The notes under the pieces are model-generated. The model did no database searches and had not been told where the DNA came from. It saw only the letters and a list, made by a program, of their open reading frames with translations. From NCBI GenBank assembly GCA_964612995.1, contig CAZTGE010000138.1, positions 1 through 10,371 on the forward strand: a stretch of DNA of 10,371 nt. Reading direction: 5' to 3'. Each line of letters opens with the position of its first letter. Position 1 is the first letter of the stretch. Source of the DNA: SLQH01 sp964612995 (lineage in GTDB: Bacteria > Planctomycetota > UBA11346). Below are positions 6,176-10,371 of the stretch, piece after piece. A program made the position numbers and the translations under genes.

Positions 6176-6304
6176 CTTCTGCGCATCTTGGCGTCCGAGT
6201 CAGGCTCTGGAATGGCATGAGCACGACGCCCTTGCATATTGCCCGTAGACCACGGGGGACCGGCCGCTATCGGTGCTGCCCGCTATCAATGGATGGAGAA
6301 TGGC

Positions 6305-7426
6305 ATGAGGATGGGATCAACTGTGATCCTGACGATCGTCTGCTGCGCCGTTGCGTCAGCGGCTGATCAAACGGCTGAAACGGCTCTGATGAAGATGCTT
6401 GCCTCCAGCGACGGTCGGGAGCGCGTAGCCTGTTACGAGGAAATCCGCGCAGGAGATGATGCTGGCCGCGCAGCATTGGGGGCCATTCTTGGGCGAGTTG
6501 GAGGAGATCAGCCCATCCGTCGCCTGTCGCCATCAGCCGGGGCGGCGGTCGCTGGGGGTGCGATCCGCATAGGATGGCGATATGAAATCCCCGCTGGTGG
6601 GATGTGGGGATCGTCGACGCTGCACCCGCCAAGGTGGGAGGTTGATCCGGTTACCGCGCCGGTGCAAGTACGGCTGGCCACAGCGGGAGCATTCGGGTCC
6701 AGAACTGGTGGTGGTCGGCGGCGGGCCGCGAGACATCCCCTGGAATGGATGAAGCTGTGGCTCCCCGGTGATGAGCGCGCACGAGGCGCACTGGAGATTC
6801 GTCCACAATCGCATGGGATGTTGAAGGTTTTCTGGCCACGCATCGAATGCCAGGCAGTGCAGTTGCCGGCATTGAGAGAGCAGGATGAACCGCCTTCGGT
6901 TTTGATTCCAGGCGCACCTGCACAGGACGGCATCGAGATCCCAGTGCTTCCTGACCCCAAGAACATTGGCGTGGCGCATGATGGACTGGCGCTCAAGGCA
7001 GAAATCGGAGAAGAACACGGCAGCGTCCGTGTTTGGATCGAGCACCAAGAACTGGGCCAGTCACGTCTTGTACCGTGGTCGTTGGCTCAGGCGCCTGTCT
7101 GGTTGATGCTGGTAGACGAGGATGGGCTGGCGGTGGCAATGGTGCCACATCCACAACAGGTTGTCGATACATCCGGATCTCCGGAATCGATGGTGGAGTT
7201 GGGGCCGGAGGCGAGGACATCAACAGTTGTGTCGGTCGCTATGCCGCCGCTTCCAGAGGGCCACCAGATTCGGATCTTCGTGGGCTATGGTCCGGTGAGC
7301 ATTGCGAGTAGCGACGGGATGCCACTGGCACTCAATGCCTCTGAGCGATTGAGGTACTGGACGGGCGCACTTGTTGCGCCCGTTCTTACGGTAAATGTTG
7401 CAGGGGTATCTCGCGACGACGAGTAG
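6305..7426 (+). CDS. Exported protein of unknown function
   Basis: This protein is 373 aa from the ATG at 6305, chosen because GGAG (6295-6298) sits six bases upstream and because it gives a compact signal peptide; ATGs at 6293 and 6311 are alternatives. The N-terminus MRMGSTVILTIVCCAVASA-A is a Sec signal peptide with a probable signal peptidase I site after ASA (residue 19). Two Cys (13-14) lie in the hydrophobic core, but no lipobox is in the right position. Residues 27-66 are helical (LMKMLASSDGRERVACYEEIRAG in part), like a single HEAT-type repeat. The rest appears beta-rich: IRIGWRYEIP, VQVRLAT, LKVFWPRIECQAVQLP, VRVWIEH, APVWLMLVDEDGLAVAMVPHP and IRIFVGYGPVSI. I do not recognise a family. 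The gene diverges from the lysR relic with a 129-base gap and converges on the phage gene cluster with 17 bases between stops. No partner gene is evident. Confidence 0.75.
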   Translation: MRMGSTVILTIVCCAVASAADQTAETALMKMLASSDGRERVACYEEIRAGDDAGRAALGAILGRVGGDQPIRRLSPSAGAAVAGGAIRIGWRYEIPAGGMWGSSTLHPPRWEVDPVTAPVQVRLATAGAFGSRTGGGRRRAARHPLEWMKLWLPGDERARGALEIRPQSHGMLKVFWPRIECQAVQLPALREQDEPPSVLIPGAPAQDGIEIPVLPDPKNIGVAHDGLALKAEIGEEHGSVRVWIEHQELGQSRLVPWSLAQAPVWLMLVDEDGLAVAMVPHPQQVVDTSGSPESMVELGPEARTSTVVSVAMPPLPEGHQIRIFVGYGPVSIASSDGMPLALNASERLRYWTGALVAPVLTVNVAGVSRDDE

Positions 7427-7431
7427 CAGCG

Positions 7432-7445
7432 AGCAGTGCACTGCT
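7432..7445. repeat. Perfect 14-bp palindrome between convergent stop codons
   Basis: AGCAGTGCACTGCT is identical on both strands, with no spacer. It lies five bases after the stop of the exported-protein gene and covers the first two bases (on the plus strand) of the stop of the convergent phage gene. With no loop and no T-run it is not a typical intrinsic terminator; a binding site or chance are both possible. Confidence 0.4.
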
Positions 7446-8820
7446 ATCGCGTCTGGTTCGGCGGGCTGATCGGTGGGACCAGGGACCACGGCAGGGCCAG
7501 CTCTGCGACCTCTCCCCGCTCTGCACCGACGATCGCGGCAATGGCCACGGATGCGTCGGCTGTGTGAATGTAGCTGGTCCGATAGCTCCCGATCTGCGGG
7601 TAGTAGGCGATGAGGCGATCCGGTGGGCGGTTGGTGTCGACCGGGAGTGCCGTGTCGAACCAGATGCCGAAGGATAGGCCTGCGTGGTTGGCCTCCTCGG
7701 AGACCTGCCAGCGGATGATGCTGAAGCCGTCTTCGATGGTGCGGTGGAGGTTTTGGATGACGGGGAGACCGGTGCCCGTGTTGCCGCCACCTTGGTCGCC
7801 GGCGGTCAGGGTGATGACGGGGCGGCTGCGGGTGTCGGGCCAGAGCAGGGCGTGGGGGCGGACTTCGATTTCGTAGATGCCATCGGGGAGCGGGATGTTG
7901 GCCAGCTCCTTGGTTGGGGCGTCGGCGTCGATGAAGCCTAGGTCGGTAGTCTGGCCGGTGGCGGTGTCGCGGGCGTGGAGGGACCAGCCGGGGCGGGTCA
8001 TCGCTGCGTGGCGGCTCGGGATGGTGATGCGGTTGTTGCCGTGGGCGTCGAAGACGACCGGGATCTGGGCCTGGCCTTCGCTGCGGGTGCCGAAGCGGGA
8101 CGGGTTGGCGGCGTCGAGTTGGCGACGGGCGTCGTGACGGTCGGTGGTTTGGGCCTCGGCCTGATTGCGGGTATCGAAGCGGTCGGGGCTGATGACTACG
8201 GTCGGGGTACGGACCGAGGTGAAGCGGGCGCCGGTCTGGGCCTGGGTGCCGGGGGCGCGGGCGTCGTGGTGATCGGGGTTGCCGGCCTCGGCGTGACCTC
8301 GGACCAGGAAGCGGCTGGGGACGCCGGCGTGGTAGCGGGCGCTGATGACGTCGAAGGCGACGGGGACGGCGTGGGCGGTCGGGGCGCGGCTGCTGAAGCG
8401 GGAGGGCACCCAGAGCATCTTGCGGAAGTTCTTGGGGGCCGGGTCGATCTCCAGGACGTAGAAGCCGAAGTCGTAGTAGTAATAGCTGCCGCCGACGCGG
8501 ACGTAGTACAGCTCCTCCTTGGTCGGGGTGTGGATGATCTTCGAGAGCGGGTAGCCGTCGTCGCCGGAATCGTTGTCGGCTTTGACGTAGCTGCGCTGCT
8601 CGTTGTAGAGATAGAGGTAGGTGTTGAAGGCCGTGGGGAGACGGGTCTGGATCGCGTAGGTCTTGCCCTTTTCGAGGGTGACCGCCCAGTAGTCGTAGCG
8701 GTTGATGTCGGTGCCGTCGTACCGGGCGGTTTCGCCGGTGACGCGGGTGCCCCCTGGGTACGCGGTGAAGTCCCAGCTGAAGGCGTTGTCGAAATTCCTG
8801 CCCGTCTCCGTGCCCGGCAT
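7444..8820 (-). CDS. Phage/prophage structural protein with PPC-like domain and tandem repeats
   Basis: This 458-aa protein starts at the ATG at 8820, one base after the stop of the upstream gene, with GGAG five bases before it. Residues 10-127 resemble a bacterial pre-peptidase C-terminal (PPC) beta-sandwich: TGETARYDGTDINRYDYWAV, LEKGKTYAIQT, TYLYLYNEQ, KADNDSGDDGYPLSKI and ELYYVRVGG followed by a Tyr run (SYYYYDFGFYVLEI). Residues 138-272 hold about nine degenerate 13-16-residue repeats of the form P-x-R-F-D-x-R followed by an Ala/Gln/Glu-rich spacer. Residues 275-345 are a further beta region (WSLHARDTATGQTTDLGF and DGIYEIEVRPHALLWPDT). Residues 352-449 match a C-terminal domain I associate with phage tail-region proteins (IIRWQVSEEANHAGLSFGIWFDTALPVDT in part, then PDRLIAYYPQIGSY). 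The tight spacing to the upstream virion gene supports a phage late-operon origin. A role as an appendage or receptor-contacting protein is inferred; it is the last gene of the cluster here. Confidence 0.7.
   Translation of the reverse strand: MPGTETGRNFDNAFSWDFTAYPGGTRVTGETARYDGTDINRYDYWAVTLEKGKTYAIQTRLPTAFNTYLYLYNEQRSYVKADNDSGDDGYPLSKIIHTPTKEELYYVRVGGSYYYYDFGFYVLEIDPAPKNFRKMLWVPSRFSSRAPTAHAVPVAFDVISARYHAGVPSRFLVRGHAEAGNPDHHDARAPGTQAQTGARFTSVRTPTVVISPDRFDTRNQAEAQTTDRHDARRQLDAANPSRFGTRSEGQAQIPVVFDAHGNNRITIPSRHAAMTRPGWSLHARDTATGQTTDLGFIDADAPTKELANIPLPDGIYEIEVRPHALLWPDTRSRPVITLTAGDQGGGNTGTGLPVIQNLHRTIEDGFSIIRWQVSEEANHAGLSFGIWFDTALPVDTNRPPDRLIAYYPQIGSYRTSYIHTADASVAIAAIVGAERGEVAELALPWSLVPPISPPNQTR
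8005..8409 (-). repeat. Degenerate coding tandem repeats, consensus P-x-R-F-D-x-R plus spacer
   Basis: Within the phage protein, residues 138-272 contain successive units such as PSRFSSRAPTAHAV, PVAFDVISARYHAGV, PSRFLVRGHAEAGN, PDHHDARAPGTQAQ, PDRFDTRNQAEAQT, DRHDARRQLDAAN, SRFGTRSEGQAQI and PVVFDAHGNNRIT. Units alternate between an 'SRF.(S/V/T)R' type and a '(V/H)(F/H)DA(R/H)' type, so the real period may be a pair of about 29 residues. Units are well diverged, so this is an old expansion rather than a recent slippage array. Confidence 0.7.
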
Positions 8821-8821
8821 G

Positions 8822-10330
8822 TCAGCTCCAGGAGTACCGGGTGTCGGCGGGGATGCCGCTGCGTGACTGGTGGCCGTCCATGATCCACTCGCGGCGCCAG
8901 ACGCCGTGCAGCTTGCCGGCATCCAAGTTGCCGAGAGCGATGATGTTGCCGCCGCCCGAGGCATCGGTGAAGGTCACGCCCTCGGGGGCGATGGCCTCGC
9001 TGGCCGGGTTGGCGTATTGCTCGTTGGCCGGCTTGTTGGCGCCGATGTCCACGTCGGCCATGGGTTCCAGGGTCTGGCCGGTGGCCCAGGTGACGGCGCT
9101 GTAGTCGCGCAGGCCGAGGACCGCGTTGCCATTGGCGGTGGCGTGGGTGATGCCGCCGACCTGGAGGGCGTGGTTGTCGCCGAAGCTGCCGGCGACCTGT
9201 TTGAGCAGGAGCGTGCCGGCGGCGTCCGACGTGCCCCAGCTGCCGGAGGTCACCGCGACCTGGTCGACGATGGCGGTGGCGCCGCTGACGGCGTCGGTGA
9301 TCGCGTCGCCCGGTTGGATGGCCTGGCTGCCGGCGTCGAAGTTGAGCCGGGCCCAGGTGACGCCGAGGCAGTAGAGCGTGTTGCCACTGCGGTAGTTGAC
9401 GTAGCGGCAGTCGCCGGCGCCGCCGTTGACGGTGGTGTTCTTGATCCAGAAGCCCCGCGTCGGCCAGGTGCTGGCATCGGCCACATCGAAGGAGGCATCG
9501 GCCAGGGCGATGCCGCCGCTCGCGATCGTGCTGGCGTTGCCGGTGGGTTTGGCGACGAAGACGGTGAGGTCGACCATGGCGTCCTCGGGGTCGTCGTTGC
9601 GGATGGCCTCCAGGCGGTAGCGGGTTTTGCCGCCGACATCGGAGCGGGTTTCGTAGCCCTCGTAGTCGGGGGTCAGGGTGCGCTCGGGGATCTGCAGGGT
9701 CCAGGTGTCGGTGCGGTCCACCGTGGGCAGCGCGGCGGCGTTCACGTCGACCACGATGTAGGCCTGGCCATCGGAGGCGAAGATGGTCTCGCCCGTGACG
9801 CTGGCCGAGACATCGAGGCCGATGCCGAGGGTCGCGCCGTTCATCTGGATACGCAGGAGTTGCTGGCTGCGTGTGTACTGCAGCGTCAGCGTGCCCTCGC
9901 CCAGCAGGGCCGAGGCCTTGCGGATGGTGACGCCGCTGATGTTGACCCCGGCCACCGGCCGCAGCTCCGGCAGCACGCCGCCGACCAACAGGCCGAAGGT
10001 TTCCTGGGTGCTGCGGTAGTTGCCGCCGAGGGCCAGCTTGAAGCTGTCGCCGGCCTGGGGCACGGCGGGCAGATCACGGCTGAGGGTCAGCGTGCCGGTG
10101 ACGGAGCTGCGGACGTGGAAGAAGGCGCCGCGCAGGTCGGGCGTGACGGTGTCGCCGGCGAACCAGCCGAGGGCGCCGTTCCAGTAGTCATCGGCCTGCG
10201 AGAGCGCGGCATCGACGATCGTGGTCAGGGTGCCGCCATCGGCGGTGAAGGCCGGCAGCGGATCGCCATCGGCGGCGAGGTGCTTGGACGGGAAGTAGAC
10301 GCGGAGCTTGTCGGCAGTGGGCGTAGCCAT
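8822..10330 (-). CDS. Phage/prophage virion structural protein (tail or decoration type)
   Basis: This 502-aa protein starts at the ATG at 10330 (MATPTADKLRVYFPSKHLAADG), with GAGGAC (10342-10337) upstream as ribosome binding site. It is almost entirely beta-predicted, rich in Gly, Ala, Thr and Val, with no signal peptide or membrane segment. Residues 340-395 contain a pattern I associate with phage structural proteins, GDAITDAVSGATAIVDQV followed by TSGSWGTSDAAGTLLL and a GSFGDNHALQVGG hairpin. The C-terminus (FTDASGGGNIIALGNLDAGKLHGVWRREWIMDG in part) also fits this type. Two Cys (308 and 321) flank a short NYRSGNTLY segment. No exact family name can be given. It precedes the PPC/repeat protein by one base, so the two are probably made together and assembled in the same virion part. 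The gene upstream lies beyond the window edge. Confidence 0.7.
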   Translation of the reverse strand: MATPTADKLRVYFPSKHLAADGDPLPAFTADGGTLTTIVDAALSQADDYWNGALGWFAGDTVTPDLRGAFFHVRSSVTGTLTLSRDLPAVPQAGDSFKLALGGNYRSTQETFGLLVGGVLPELRPVAGVNISGVTIRKASALLGEGTLTLQYTRSQQLLRIQMNGATLGIGLDVSASVTGETIFASDGQAYIVVDVNAAALPTVDRTDTWTLQIPERTLTPDYEGYETRSDVGGKTRYRLEAIRNDDPEDAMVDLTVFVAKPTGNASTIASGGIALADASFDVADASTWPTRGFWIKNTTVNGGAGDCRYVNYRSGNTLYCLGVTWARLNFDAGSQAIQPGDAITDAVSGATAIVDQVAVTSGSWGTSDAAGTLLLKQVAGSFGDNHALQVGGITHATANGNAVLGLRDYSAVTWATGQTLEPMADVDIGANKPANEQYANPASEAIAPEGVTFTDASGGGNIIALGNLDAGKLHGVWRREWIMDGHQSRSGIPADTRYSWS

Positions 10331-10371
10331 TGTTCAGTCCTCAGGGGTCAGGTAGCAGGCTTCAGGGTTGC

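Noticed and set aside
6176..6304. LysR-type divergent promoter controlling the exported-protein gene
   Set aside because: The divergent layout fits, but I see no T-N11-A operator or clear -35/-10 pair, and the regulator is broken.
7975..8883. 302-codon plus-strand frame rich in Gly, Val and Ala
   Set aside because: It is antisense to the PPC/repeat protein; the Gly/Val bias is what the reverse of GC-rich Asp/Ala/Arg codons gives, and no start signal or domain is seen.
10331..10371. 3' end of a further upstream phage gene on the minus strand
   Set aside because: Two minus-strand frames end plausibly here (one ending CYLTPED, one ending LKPAT); 41 bases are not enough to choose.

Overview
The window reads as an accessory (mobile or variable) region of a high-GC, Gram-negative-type bacterium. 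Pointers to this are a C-terminal Rhs polymorphic-toxin segment, an exported protein with a Sec signal peptide, a decayed LysR-family regulator and phage virion genes. Nothing in the sequence fixes the genus. No rRNA, tRNA, CRISPR array or transposase is visible.

Layout, left to right. (1) 3-1660, plus strand: the 3' end of an rhs gene, with the Rhs core end-motif followed by a long variable tip, then a tightly coupled small helical gene that is its likely immunity protein. (2) 4924-1657, minus strand: five genes in one tightly packed operon. In transcription order these are a 212-aa beta-rich protein with a Cys4 pattern, a 125-aa unknown protein, an Nmad2-like protein, an Nmad3-like protein and a DUF4291-family protein. 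Four of the junctions are a TGATG overlap, a 16-base gap, an ATGA overlap and an ATGA overlap. (3) 4925-5418: a divergent intergenic region holding a perfect 10-bp-arm inverted repeat, then a small plus-strand gene whose centre looks like a ribbon-helix-helix domain. (4) 5376-6175, minus strand: a LysR-family pseudogene with an internal stop, a 2-base frameshift and no recognisable DNA-binding domain. (5) 6305-7426, plus strand: an exported protein of unknown function. (6) 10330-7444, minus strand: two adjacent phage or prophage structural genes, the second carrying a PPC-like domain and a set of degenerate tandem repeats.

The part most worth attention is the five-gene minus-strand operon. 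Nmad2 and Nmad3 are 'nucleotide modification associated domains', predicted from gene neighbourhoods to act with DNA base-modification systems. Here they occur together, translationally coupled to each other and to DUF4291, with no methyltransferase, oxygenase or glycosyltransferase in view. With the Cys4 protein, the 125-aa protein and the divergent RHH-like gene they form a compact candidate nucleic-acid modification, sensing or conflict module. Its position beside an Rhs toxin/immunity tip and phage genes fits a defence or mobile island. That function is inference.

Base composition is uneven inside the operon: hand counts on 60-base lines give 41/60 GC in the Cys4 gene, 29/60 in the 125-aa gene, 42/60 in nmad3 and 32/60 in the DUF4291 gene. 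The operon may have been assembled from parts of different origin.
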